Shown here in pieces: positions 53,302 to 61,677 of a DNA stretch of 64,000 nucleotides. The position numbers and the translations under genes are program-made. The stretch is from JBBQVZ01 sp963695975 (GTDB lineage Bacteria; Actinomycetota; UBA4738; HRBIN12). Every line of letters starts with the position of its first letter. Positions within the stretch are counted from its first letter, which is position 1. The stretch lies in assembly GCA_963695975.1 (NCBI GenBank), contig CAVOIB010000002.1, forward strand, positions 888,969 through 952,968, in the 5' to 3' direction. The notes below the pieces were generated by a model. The model was not told the origin of the DNA. It worked only from the letters and a program-made list of their open reading frames with translations, and searched no databases.

Positions 53302-54681
53302 CTAGGTGCCGTCGATATGGACCAACAGGAGCTGCCCGCGCTGTCCCTTCGCCGAGTCTATCTCGAGGCTCGGTCCCTGCTGGAGCACGGAGGTGTGGTG
53401 GGCCTGCACGTCGAGCAGCCAATACCCGGCGCCGAAGAAATCGCTCACGTCGACGACGCCGCTCGACTCCCATACGCCGGGGCCACCGCCCGCGTCGATC
53501 GCGGGCTGCGATGGATCGAGCCGTGCGACGGTCGTGAGTGTCGCGGTGCCCAAGTCGTAGACGTGGACACGCGCGTAGCCGGACGAGGTGTCGTTGCGAT
53601 CCTCCTGGATCACGAGCGACGTCGCGTTGATGCCAAGGTTGTCCGGGTTGACGAGATGATCGCCCGCATCGCCGTCGAGCACGACCTCGAGCGTGGCACG
53701 GCGCGGATCCGTCGGATCGACGGTGAGGCGGTACAGCCGGCCGTTCTTCGTCTCCGCCTTTCCGGCGCCCGTATCCGTAAGGTAGATCACGCCCGGGTTG
53801 CCGGGGTCGTGCGCGGCGTCCTCGACGCGGACGAAGTTGAACGCGCCGAGATCTTCAGCGACCTGGTTCAACTCGAGGCCCGAGTACGTGTCCGCGTGGG
53901 GGATCGATACGAACCGCCCCGCGAGCGTGTCGCCCTTGGCGATATCGTTCGACGATGGGTCGCCGTCACCCCGGTCGTCCGGCACCCACACCGTGAACGT
54001 CCCCGAGCCATGGATCGCCTTCCAGAGCGAATCGCTGTAGTACGCGTAGGCCTGCGACCGCAGGCGGAAGGAATCCTCCGACAGGTAGACCATCGAGCGC
54101 GCGAGTCCCTGGATCGGGACCACGTTCTCGTGGTTGAGGTGACCGAACTGGGGCGTCTCGACGACGCGACCGGTCAGCGTGTTCACCGCGATCGAGATCG
54201 CGCCTTTCGGCGTGCCGTTCCACTCCTCGCCGGTGAAGTACCAGGGCGTGTCGCCGACGTAGTCGAGGGTGCTCGAGCAGAAGTACTCGTAGCCCTCGGA
54301 GCCGTCGAGCAGGTAGCTCGCGTCCACGACCTGCATGCTGGGATCGAGGGTCAGGTGCGACACGCGCGCGTCAGAGGGGTCGCCCCAAGCATGAGCGGTC
54401 TCATGGTTCACGAAGACCTCCAGCCGGTCGGGAGCGCTCGCGTACGTTCCGATGCCGTCGGGCACTCCCGAGAACTGGAACGGGCTCGAGGGGTCGCCGG
54501 CCACCTCGCCGCTCGTGAGGATCGGCGTGATCGTGGTCCCCGGGTCGGTCGAGATCAGGAACGGCCGGGCAGAGGTGGTGGACGACGCGATGGGCTCGGC
54601 CGCGCGACGGGCCGAGCCCGCCACCGGCAACATCGCCACCATCAAGAGCCCGCCCATCGCCGATGTGGCGAACCGCCTCAT
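53302..54681 (-). CDS. Secreted PhoX-like (DUF839) protein
   Basis: The 459-residue protein has a signal peptide (SAMGGLLMVAMLPVAGSA) and a beta-propeller-like secreted domain: PDRLEVFVNHETAHAWGDP, GSEGYEYFCSSTLDY, LNHENVVPIQGLARSMVYLSED and SGVVDVSDFFGAGYWLLDVQAHH. This resembles DUF839/PhoX proteins, whose best-known members are calcium-dependent alkaline phosphatases. The PhoX iron-calcium ligands cannot be verified by eye, so the enzyme role is uncertain. ATG 54681 has a GAGGGGG site upstream. The fusion gene starts 2 bp after its stop codon on the same strand. Confidence 0.75.
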   Translation of the reverse strand: MRRFATSAMGGLLMVAMLPVAGSARRAAEPIASSTTSARPFLISTDPGTTITPILTSGEVAGDPSSPFQFSGVPDGIGTYASAPDRLEVFVNHETAHAWGDPSDARVSHLTLDPSMQVVDASYLLDGSEGYEYFCSSTLDYVGDTPWYFTGEEWNGTPKGAISIAVNTLTGRVVETPQFGHLNHENVVPIQGLARSMVYLSEDSFRLRSQAYAYYSDSLWKAIHGSGTFTVWVPDDRGDGDPSSNDIAKGDTLAGRFVSIPHADTYSGLELNQVAEDLGAFNFVRVEDAAHDPGNPGVIYLTDTGAGKAETKNGRLYRLTVDPTDPRRATLEVVLDGDAGDHLVNPDNLGINATSLVIQEDRNDTSSGYARVHVYDLGTATLTTVARLDPSQPAIDAGGGPGVWESSGVVDVSDFFGAGYWLLDVQAHHTSVLQQGPSLEIDSAKGQRGQLLLVHIDGT

Positions 54682-54695
54682 CGCTTCCCCCTCAG

Positions 54696-54709
54696 CCGGA
54701 CCGGTCCGG
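54696..54709. promoter_or_regulatory. 14-bp perfect palindrome in the divergent promoter region
   Basis: CCGGACCGGTCCGG is self-complementary and lies 15 bp upstream of the PhoX-like gene and 70 bp upstream of the aminotransferase gene. It could be an operator shared by the two divergent units. Confidence 0.4.
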
Positions 54710-54778
54710 GCAGCCTAATCCGTCGCGTCGCCCTTGTGGCAACATCTAGCGGTCAGCGTCGTCAGGAAGGACATCGAG

Positions 54779-56110
54779 ATGACCGAGGACCCTACGAGGC
54801 TCGACGCTCAGCGCATCGTTGAGCTGTCGAAGCGATACACCCTGTTCGACTGGGTCGCCCAGTCCAAGGCGTCGCCGATCGCGGTGGATCGTGCCGAGGG
54901 CATCTACTTCTGGGACGTGGATGGGAAGCGCTACATCGACTTCAACAGCCAGTTGATGGGGGTGAACATCGGCCACGGCGACCGTCGCGTGATCGACGCG
55001 ATGCACGAGCAGGCGAAGCGTCTCACCTACATCTCCCCGTTCATGGCCTACCAGGAACGCGCGCTGCTCGGCCAGAAGATGGCCGAGCTCCTTCCGGGCG
55101 ACATCGAGAAGACGTTCTACACGCTGGGCGGCGCCGAGGCGAACGAGAACGCGATCAAGATCGCGCGCATGGTCACGGGCCGGCACAAGATCCTCGCTCG
55201 CTATCGCTCGTACCACGGGGCGACGGCGGGCGCCATGACACTCACGGGCGATCCGCGCCGATGGGCGAACGAGCCGTCGATGTCTGGCGTCGTGCACGTG
55301 CTCGATCCGTATCACGGCCCCGACCAGCCATCCGACGACGCCGCGACCGCGCTCGCGCGGCTCGAGGAGACGATCCAACTCGAGGGCGCGCAGACGATTG
55401 CCGCGTTCTTCCTGGAGACGGTGACGGGCACGAACGGGATCTTGATCCCGCCCGATGGCTACCTCCGAGGCGTCCGCGACCTCTGCACGAAGTACGGGAT
55501 CCTCATGGTGAGCGACGAGGTGATGTGCGGCTTCGGGCGAACCGGTGAGTGGTTCGCCGTCAACCACTGGGACGTCGTGCCCGACATCATCTCGTGTGCC
55601 AAGGGGTTGACCTCGTCCTATGCGCCGCTGGGCGCGCTCGGAATCCGCCCGGATATCGCGGAGTACTTCCAGGAGAACGTGTTCTGGGGTGGCCTCACGT
55701 ACAACACGCATCCGCTCGGCGTCGCCGCGGCGCTCGCCACGATATCGGTGTACGAAGAAGACGGCTTGATCGACCACGCCCGCAAGATGGGTGACGTGAT
55801 GGCCCGCCATCACCGGGAGCTGTTGGAGAAGCACCCGTCGGTGGGGGCGGTTCGTAACATCGGGCTGTTCGGCGCGATCGATCTCGTCAAGAACCGCGAG
55901 ACGATGGAGCCGATATCGGCGTTCAACACGACGAGTGAAACGATGGCGAACGTCAGTCGCTTCCTGATCGATCACGGGCTGTACACGATGACCCATTGGT
56001 GGACCCTGATGACGAACCCACCCTTGCCGATCACCGAGGAGCAGCTGGCGGAGGGGTTCGAGATCATCGACAGCGCTCTCGAGATCGCCGATGCAGCGCT
56101 GGAGCGCTAG
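54779..56110 (+). CDS. Class III aminotransferase (aspartate/taurine-pyruvate type)
   Basis: The 443-residue PLP enzyme shows GIYFWDVDGKRYIDFNSQLM, YTLGGAEANENAIKIARM, MVSDEVMCGFGRTG (PLP Asp) and IISCAKGLTSSYAPLGAL with the PLP Lys, plus WGGLTYNTHPLGVAAALAT. It transfers an omega-amino group between an amine or amino acid and pyruvate or 2-oxoglutarate; taurine or other omega-amino acids are plausible donors. ATG 54779 has AAGGAC upstream. It is divergent from the PhoX-like gene and convergent with the ABM-domain gene (7 bp). The precise substrate is uncertain. Confidence 0.88.
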   Translation: MTEDPTRLDAQRIVELSKRYTLFDWVAQSKASPIAVDRAEGIYFWDVDGKRYIDFNSQLMGVNIGHGDRRVIDAMHEQAKRLTYISPFMAYQERALLGQKMAELLPGDIEKTFYTLGGAEANENAIKIARMVTGRHKILARYRSYHGATAGAMTLTGDPRRWANEPSMSGVVHVLDPYHGPDQPSDDAATALARLEETIQLEGAQTIAAFFLETVTGTNGILIPPDGYLRGVRDLCTKYGILMVSDEVMCGFGRTGEWFAVNHWDVVPDIISCAKGLTSSYAPLGALGIRPDIAEYFQENVFWGGLTYNTHPLGVAAALATISVYEEDGLIDHARKMGDVMARHHRELLEKHPSVGAVRNIGLFGAIDLVKNRETMEPISAFNTTSETMANVSRFLIDHGLYTMTHWWTLMTNPPLPITEEQLAEGFEIIDSALEIADAALER

Positions 56111-56117
56111 CGGCACG

Positions 56118-56387
56118 TCACAGCAGGTGCCAGATCCGCGTCTCCCACTCGAGGCCTTCGGTGCCGGCGTCGCGGTTGAAGTCGTCGCCGAACCGATCGG
56201 TCGCGGCCATCATCGCGTCGTGCGACTCCCATTCGCTGAGTGTCGTGACTTCGGTCGGGTCGGACTCGGACACGTACGCCCGGTGGTTGTGCCCGCCGAG
56301 CTCCTCCATCACGGGCGTGTACTTCTCCGCCGCACGCTGGAAGCGCTCGAGGTCCGGGACGTTGACGCGGAACTGCACGAGGACCAT
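56118..56387 (-). CDS. Small ABM-like/ferredoxin-fold domain protein
   Basis: The 89-residue protein starts MVLVQFRVNVPDLERFQR and alternates strand-helix-strand with VTTLSEWESHDAMMAA and ends in EWETRIWHLL, like antibiotic-biosynthesis monooxygenase or dimeric alpha-beta barrel proteins. Catalysis without cofactor or ligand binding is possible. ATG 56387 has GGAAGGAG upstream. It follows the frameshifted DinB-type gene on the same strand. Confidence 0.65.
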   Translation of the reverse strand: MVLVQFRVNVPDLERFQRAAEKYTPVMEELGGHNHRAYVSESDPTEVTTLSEWESHDAMMAATDRFGDDFNRDAGTEGLEWETRIWHLL

Positions 56388-56409
56388 CGTGTGCTCCTTC
56401 CGTGTGGCC

Positions 56410-57083
56410 TCATCCGATGAGCGGCAGACGTGGGTCGTCGTGCGGCGCGCGGCCTGACGCCGCGCGCACCCACGCGAGATCGTCGGACAGGTCGGATGGC
56501 CGCCGGCCCACGGTCCGGCGCCCGAGCAGCTCGTCCATGACGCCGGCGGTGAACGCGACGCCATCGGGGGTCGCGATCGTCTCGCGTCCGAGTGCGTCCG
56601 TAAGGTCGAACCCGTGGACGACCGCCTCGACGATCCGGCTCGGCGCGAACTCGCCGAGCTCCATCAGGGCGTAATACCCGGAGCCGACGAGGGTGGGTGG
56701 GTTCGCGCGCGACCCTTCGACCGCCTGGGTGAACGTCTCACGAAGCACGCCCGGCATGTCCGCCGGCGCCTTCCCCTCGACCATCGTGTAGGCGTAGTCG
56801 TACACCACCGGCGCCACCTCCGAGCGGGGGAAGATGAAGAAGCTCACACGGTCGCGACCGATCTGTCCGTCGCTGGGTTGGTCGATCAGCATCGACGTGA
56901 GGCCGATCGAGATGTCGAAATGCCCGGCGAGCTCGAAGACGGTCCAGTGTGGCGTGCGCGGGATCCAACGGCTCGAGCGTGGTGGGCTTCGACCAATCGT
57001 CGCCCGACAAGCCCGTCGAACACATCGAGCACGCCCTGCAGCTCGCGCTCCAGTACGTCGATCTCGTTCCCGTAGGACGCCAT
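56410..57083 (-). pseudogene. Frameshifted DinB/maleylpyruvate-isomerase-like (TIGR03083-type) gene
   Basis: The N-terminus (ASYGNEIDVLERELQGVLDV) is in one frame, LSGDDWSKPTTLEPLDPAH in a second, and WTVFELAGHFDISIGLTSM to the end in a third. The three pieces join naturally into one mycothiol-dependent maleylpyruvate-isomerase/DinB-like protein of about 223 residues. Two single-base insertions near 57012-57014 (in a GGG run) and near 56946-56956 are implied; the 674-nt length fits 224 codons plus 2. ATG 57083 has GGAAGGAGG upstream. Sequencing error or real decay cannot be told apart here. Confidence 0.75.
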
Positions 57084-57121
57084 GGCCCCTCCTTCCGTTG
57101 TCGGCGCGACGGTTCGACGCG

Positions 57122-57730
57122 CTAGCCTTCGCGGCCGACCACGAACCAGATCCCGTGCACGGGCTCGTCGCCCAGGTTCCACAGCCGATGCGGCTGCGTG
57201 GAATCGAACGCGATCGAATCGCCTGGCCCCAGTTTGTGCTGCTCGAACCCGAGCTGGACACCGAGGTGGCCGGAGAGCACGTATCCGTACTCGCGCCCGG
57301 GGTGGCGCATCATCATGGTGTCGCCTGCGGAGGAACCGCCGACGTCGTAGATCACGTGGAGGAAGTCGACGTCTCTCGTGCTCGTGGCTGGTGAGCCGTT
57401 CCCATCGGACGCCCGACGCCAGGTCGATCACGTGTCGCTCCTCGGGACGGACCACCGGGTCGTCCTCTGCGCTTCCGATCGGTCCATCGGTGCTCGATCG
57501 CTCGACCGAGACATGCCCTCGGTCCCGCGGAAGACGTCGTCCAGGGAGACCCCGAGCTCGGTGACGATCGCGTAGAGCGTGCTGACGGAGGGTTTGGACT
57601 GCCCCGACTCCAGCTGGGAGATCATGCTGGCCGACAGCCCGATCCGCCGGGCCAGCTCGCGCTGGCTGATGCCCACACGCTCTCGCTCCTCGCGGATCCT
57701 GGTTCCGATGTCCTCCAGCTCGCCGGCCAT
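57122..57730 (-). pseudogene. Frameshifted XRE-cupin transcriptional regulator
   Basis: The N-terminal 70 residues are an XRE helix-turn-helix (RIREERERVGISQRELARRI, SASMISQLESGQSKPSVSTL). The C-terminal cupin (HPGREYGYVLSGHLGVQLGF, GPGDSIAFDSTQPHRLWN) is in the same frame, but about 25 residues between them (VVRPEERHVIDLASGVRWE) lie in a different frame. A one-base deletion near 57466 and a one-base insertion near 57390 restore a 202-residue regulator. The net length is a multiple of 3. It is divergent from the ABC-uptake operon and is its likely regulator. As read, translation would stop at 57428. Confidence 0.8.
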
Positions 57731-57955
57731 CCGGCCCTCTTCCGTTCGGTCTTCGCTCGGGCATCAGTGAGACTACTAGTGAAGGCTCGCGATGTGTAGC
57801 CTCGCTGATCGCATCCTCGCGCTTCTCCCTTGTCTGGCCAAGCTGCGGCAAGGTATGTAGTGTCCGTGAACGGTGAGGGGGCACTGGTTCAACAGTGGCA
57901 GTGATCTCGGCGATCGAGGCCTGAGCACATCGGTCCCGGACGGGGATGGCACGTG
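57731..57955. other. Divergent promoter region between the regulator and the uptake operon
   Basis: In 225 bp, TTGTCT (57830-57835), an 18-bp spacer and TATGTA (57854-57859) form a possible sigma-70-like promoter for the plus-strand operon. On the minus strand, TAGTCT at about 57772-57777 may serve the regulator. ACTAGT near 57773-57778 is palindromic and could be part of an operator. Confidence 0.35.
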
Positions 57956-59261
57956 ATGTCGAAGATCCTGCTCAGCGGCGGATGTGTCCTCACCCTGGGC
58001 GCGAAGACCCCCAACTTCACCAAGGCCGACGTTCTCATCGACGAAGGTGTGGTGTCGGAGGTCGGCTCCGGGCTCCGGGCCCGCGACGCCGACCAGGTGG
58101 ACGCGACCGACACCATCGTCATGCCCGGCTTCGTGGATACCCACCGTCACTCCTGGACGTCGTTGTTCCGGAACCTCGGTGAACCTGCGTGGAGCGAAGG
58201 GCGCCATCGTTCCGGTAGCGGTCGACGATCACTATCAGCCGGAGGATGTCTACGCCGCGACGCTGATCGGCTTGCTGGGGGCTGCTGAGGCGGGGATCAC
58301 CACCGTCGTCGACTGGTCGGACACCCCGTCCGAGGAAAGTTTCGCGGACGCCGCGCTTCAGGCCCATGCAGACGCCGGGGTCCGCACCGTGTTCGTCGAA
58401 GCGACTCGGCCCACAACACGGCAACGCGTCGCTCACCTCGGCGACGTGGCGGGACCGTGGACCAGCATCGCCCTCGGGTCGGTCCTGCCCGGGTCGGCGG
58501 ATCTCGCCTGGCTCGCCGGCGAGTGGTCGCTGGCCCGAGAGTCGGGCTTGCGCATCCATGCCCACGCTGGTTCAGGGCGTTCGGGTCGAGGCGTGATCTC
58601 CGATGCAGCCGCACGCGGGCTCCTGGGTGAAGATGTCACGCTCGTCCATCTGGCGAAGCTCGACGACGCAGATGTCGACGCCATCGCGGCGTCCCGCGCC
58701 TCGGTGTCACTGGCGCCCCCGAGCGAGATGGTGGGCGGTGGCGGAGCACCCCCGATCCAGCAGCTGATCGACCGCGACATCCGGCCGGGGCTCGGGATCG
58801 ATGACGAACGGTTAGCTCCAGGTGACATGTTCGCCCAGATGCGGGCCACGATCTCGTTGCAGCACGCCACCGTCTTCGATCTCAAGCTGGCTGGGAAGGC
58901 CGGGATCCCTCGACTGATGAGCACGCGGGACGTTATCCGCCACGCTACCGTCGACGGCGCTCGGGTGGCGGGGTTGGCTCGGGTGACCGGATCCCTCGAG
59001 CCGGGCATGCAGGCCGATGTCATCGTGCTTCGGACCGACCGCCCCAACATCTTCCCGGTTAACGACCCGATCGGGGCGGTGGTGTGGGGCATGGACACGT
59101 CGAACGTCGACTGGGTGTTCGTCTCCGGACGTGTCGTGATGCGCGAGGGCGTCCTCGAAGCAGATGTGCAACGGGCTCGAAGCCTGGCGACGACGGCCCG
59201 ACAGCGCGTGGCCGCTGCCGCCGGTCTGGTCGTCGGTGCCGCATCGGGAGGTCACGGATGA
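57956..59261 (+). pseudogene. Frameshifted deaminase-like amidohydrolase heading the uptake operon
   Basis: The first part (LLSGGCVLTLGAKTPNFTKA, VMPGFVDTHRHSWTSLFRNL with the HxH metal site) is in one frame. From about 58185 on, the rest (AVDDHYQPEDVYAATLIGLL, GLRIHAHAGSG, GLGIDDERLAPGDMFAQMRA) is in another. Together they give a cytosine-deaminase/TrzN-AtzA-like amidohydrolase of about 431-434 residues. A 10-bp near-duplication, GAACCTCGGT GAACCTGCGT (58171-58190), explains the +1 shift. The permease gene start overlaps the stop (ATGA). It probably processes the ligand imported by the transporter. Sequencing error is possible. Confidence 0.75.
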
Positions 59262-60307
59262 GCGCTTCCCGGACCCCATCGTCGGCGGTCACGTCATTCG
59301 TGGTTGCCTCCCGCTACATGCCGGTGTACGTCGCGATGGCCCTCCTCGCTATCGTGGCCTCGATCTGGGCACCGGGCACGCTGCGCGGGCCGGGCCTGAA
59401 CGCCATCGCGCCCTTCGGCACGTTCCTGGCCATCACCGCGCTCGGCCAGATGCTGGTGATCATGACGGGAGGCATCGACCTCAGCGTGCCCGGGACCTTC
59501 ACCCTGGCCGCCGTGGTCACCGTCGGCGTCGCGCAGGGATCCGACGATCGGCTGTGGTTCGCCATCGGCCTCGCGATCGTCCTGGCTGCCCTGGTCGGTT
59601 TGGTCAACGGCCTCCTCATCGGTGGTCTCGGGCTCAACGCCCTCATCGTCACGCTTGCGGTTGGTCAGATCGTGCTAGGGATCGCCTCCCGCTATTACTC
59701 GAGCGTCGCCATTCAGACACCGGTTTCCGGGGGACTCTCCACATGGACCTCGACGCGATTCCTCGGTGTCACACGGACCTTCTGGATCGGCGTGGCCCTC
59801 ACACTTGCGCTGGTGGTCATCTTTCGCTTCACCACGCCGGGCCGGAGGTTCCAGCTGGTCGGCGCCAACCCCACCGCATCGTGGATCGCCGGTCTTCGAG
59901 TCAATCTGAACCAGGTGTCCGCCTATGTAGTAGCCGCGGTCCTCTACGCGGCGGCGGGGATCTTGCTGGCGTCGTTCCTCGGGACCCTCAGCATCAACAT
60001 CGGGGCGCCATACCTCCTCGGTCCGATAGCCGCCGTGGTCATCGGCGGCGCCTCGCTCACCGGGGGGCTGGCCAGTCCGATGTCGACGTGGGTCGCGGCA
60101 TTCTTCCTCGCCGGGCTGAACCAGATGATGCGGGTCATGGGCCTGCCCACCGCACTGCAATTCGTGGTCTTCGGTCTCGTCATCATCGGCGGCATGTTGG
60201 TCTCGGGCGATCGGATCATCCGGGGTGTTGAGCAAGTGCTCCGGGAGCGGAAACGATCGGATGTGGTGAAGACAGGGACCGTCGGCACATCCGGCGACGG
60301 CACGTGA
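59258..60307 (+). CDS. CUT2-type ABC transporter permease 1
   Basis: The 349-residue polytopic protein is RbsC-like: ALGQMLVIMTGGIDLSVPGTF (about residues 61-81) and LIVTLAVGQIVLGIASRYYS, plus GPIAAVVIGGASLTGGLASP near residue 265, the conserved permease signature. It has about nine helices. Ribose-type permeases pair with a dual-NBD ATPase and a periplasmic binding protein. Its ATG overlaps the amidohydrolase stop (ATGA). A 77-bp gap with GGGAGGAGG precedes the binding-protein gene. Confidence 0.93.
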   Translation: MSASRTPSSAVTSFVVASRYMPVYVAMALLAIVASIWAPGTLRGPGLNAIAPFGTFLAITALGQMLVIMTGGIDLSVPGTFTLAAVVTVGVAQGSDDRLWFAIGLAIVLAALVGLVNGLLIGGLGLNALIVTLAVGQIVLGIASRYYSSVAIQTPVSGGLSTWTSTRFLGVTRTFWIGVALTLALVVIFRFTTPGRRFQLVGANPTASWIAGLRVNLNQVSAYVVAAVLYAAAGILLASFLGTLSINIGAPYLLGPIAAVVIGGASLTGGLASPMSTWVAAFFLAGLNQMMRVMGLPTALQFVVFGLVIIGGMLVSGDRIIRGVEQVLRERKRSDVVKTGTVGTSGDGT

Positions 60308-60384
60308 GAGGAGGGAGGCGCGGAGCGGCGAGTCAAATCGATCAAGGATGGTGAAGCGACATCGACGTAAGAGGGAGGAGGAAC

Positions 60385-61677
60385 ATGCAGCGGATCAAGA
60401 TCGTCGGCATCGTGGCGGTGCTGGCAGTGGTGGCAGCCGCATGTAGCAACGATGGTGGCGGCGGCGAGTCCACCGCGACGGCGGCCAGCGGTGGCGAGTC
60501 GACTGCTTCCGCGAGCGGCGGGCCGCTGGCGCAGTACGGCGAGAGCACCGATGCCGATCCCGCGCTGGTGACGAAAGCCATGGGGCCCGTCACGGACGTG
60601 CCGGACATCGTGCTGGCAGCCATCGCTCGTGCCAATCAGAACCTCGACCAAGCCACCATCGACAAGGCGATGGAGTGCTACAACGCGACGGAGTGCGACA
60701 CCGGCACCGGTGGCGACGTCGTCATGGGGTATGCCGACGGCGGCGGGCTCAACGTCTGGCGACAGGTGACCCGGATGGAGGCCATCCTCCAGGCGCTCAC
60801 GTACCCGGAGATCGGGAAGATGATGTTCCGCGACGCGAAGTGGGACCCGGATCCTGCGGTCGCCGCCGGTGACATCCGGTACCTGATCCAGGCCGGCGCC
60901 ACGTTCATCATCGGCTATCCCGACCAGGGCACGAACATCGCCGACGCCATCCTGGAAGCCCAGGCAGCCGGGATCCCCTACAGCACGTATTCAGCGGGAT
61001 GGGTCGGTCTTCCCGGTCAGGAAGGAGCGCTCGTCCCCGGTCAGGATTACCTGACCGTCGTCGGTGAGGACCTCTGCGCGCTCGGCGAGAGCTTCGCCGA
61101 AATCATCAACGACGGGGTCGGATCCGGCTCGGTGGGACTCATGGGCGGCACACCGGGCAATGCGCTGTCGGCCGGGTGGCAGAAGTGCTACTCGAAGGCG
61201 TTGAACAGCTCGATCAAGACGCTCGGTCCTGCCGACACCTATTGGTCGAACGACGTCGCCCTTCAGACGGTCAGCGGCTGGCTCTCGACCAACCCCGACA
61301 TCGCCGGGTATGCGTACGAGTACGCCGACGGGCTCAACACCGCGCTCAAGGCGTATGACCAGCTGGGCATCCCGATCAAGAACCTCACGGCTGCCCTGCG
61401 GACCGACGAGCAGACCCTGTTCTGCACGTGGAAGAAGATGAACAACCCGAACTTCCACATCTGGTACTCCGCCGGCGGGAACTTCCAATCGCGGGTCGCG
61501 GTCACCGCGTCCATGATGAAGCTTCAGGGCGCGGAGATCCCCGGCGAGATCGTCGTTCCACATGTCATGCGAGAGGTAACGGCGACGGACTGCAACCCGG
61601 ACAGGGTCACCCCGACGGTGTCGGGTACCTCCCTGGTCCCGGATGCGGTGCTCGCCTTGATGTACCCGAGCGGATGA
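60385..61677 (+). CDS. CUT2-type ABC substrate-binding lipoprotein
   Basis: The 430-residue protein has a lipoprotein signal with VVAAAC (Cys about residue 20) and a Ser/Gly-rich linker, then a periplasmic-binding-protein type I domain: VVMGYADGGGLNVWRQVTRM, IIGYPDQGTNIADAILEAQ, VGLMGGTPGNALSAGWQKC. It is expected to bind a sugar, nucleoside or related ligand for the permeases and ATPase next to it. ATG 60385 has a strong GGGAGGAGG site. The gene ends by overlapping the ATPase start (ATGA). Confidence 0.92.
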   Translation: MQRIKIVGIVAVLAVVAAACSNDGGGGESTATAASGGESTASASGGPLAQYGESTDADPALVTKAMGPVTDVPDIVLAAIARANQNLDQATIDKAMECYNATECDTGTGGDVVMGYADGGGLNVWRQVTRMEAILQALTYPEIGKMMFRDAKWDPDPAVAAGDIRYLIQAGATFIIGYPDQGTNIADAILEAQAAGIPYSTYSAGWVGLPGQEGALVPGQDYLTVVGEDLCALGESFAEIINDGVGSGSVGLMGGTPGNALSAGWQKCYSKALNSSIKTLGPADTYWSNDVALQTVSGWLSTNPDIAGYAYEYADGLNTALKAYDQLGIPIKNLTAALRTDEQTLFCTWKKMNNPNFHIWYSAGGNFQSRVAVTASMMKLQGAEIPGEIVVPHVMREVTATDCNPDRVTPTVSGTSLVPDAVLALMYPSG

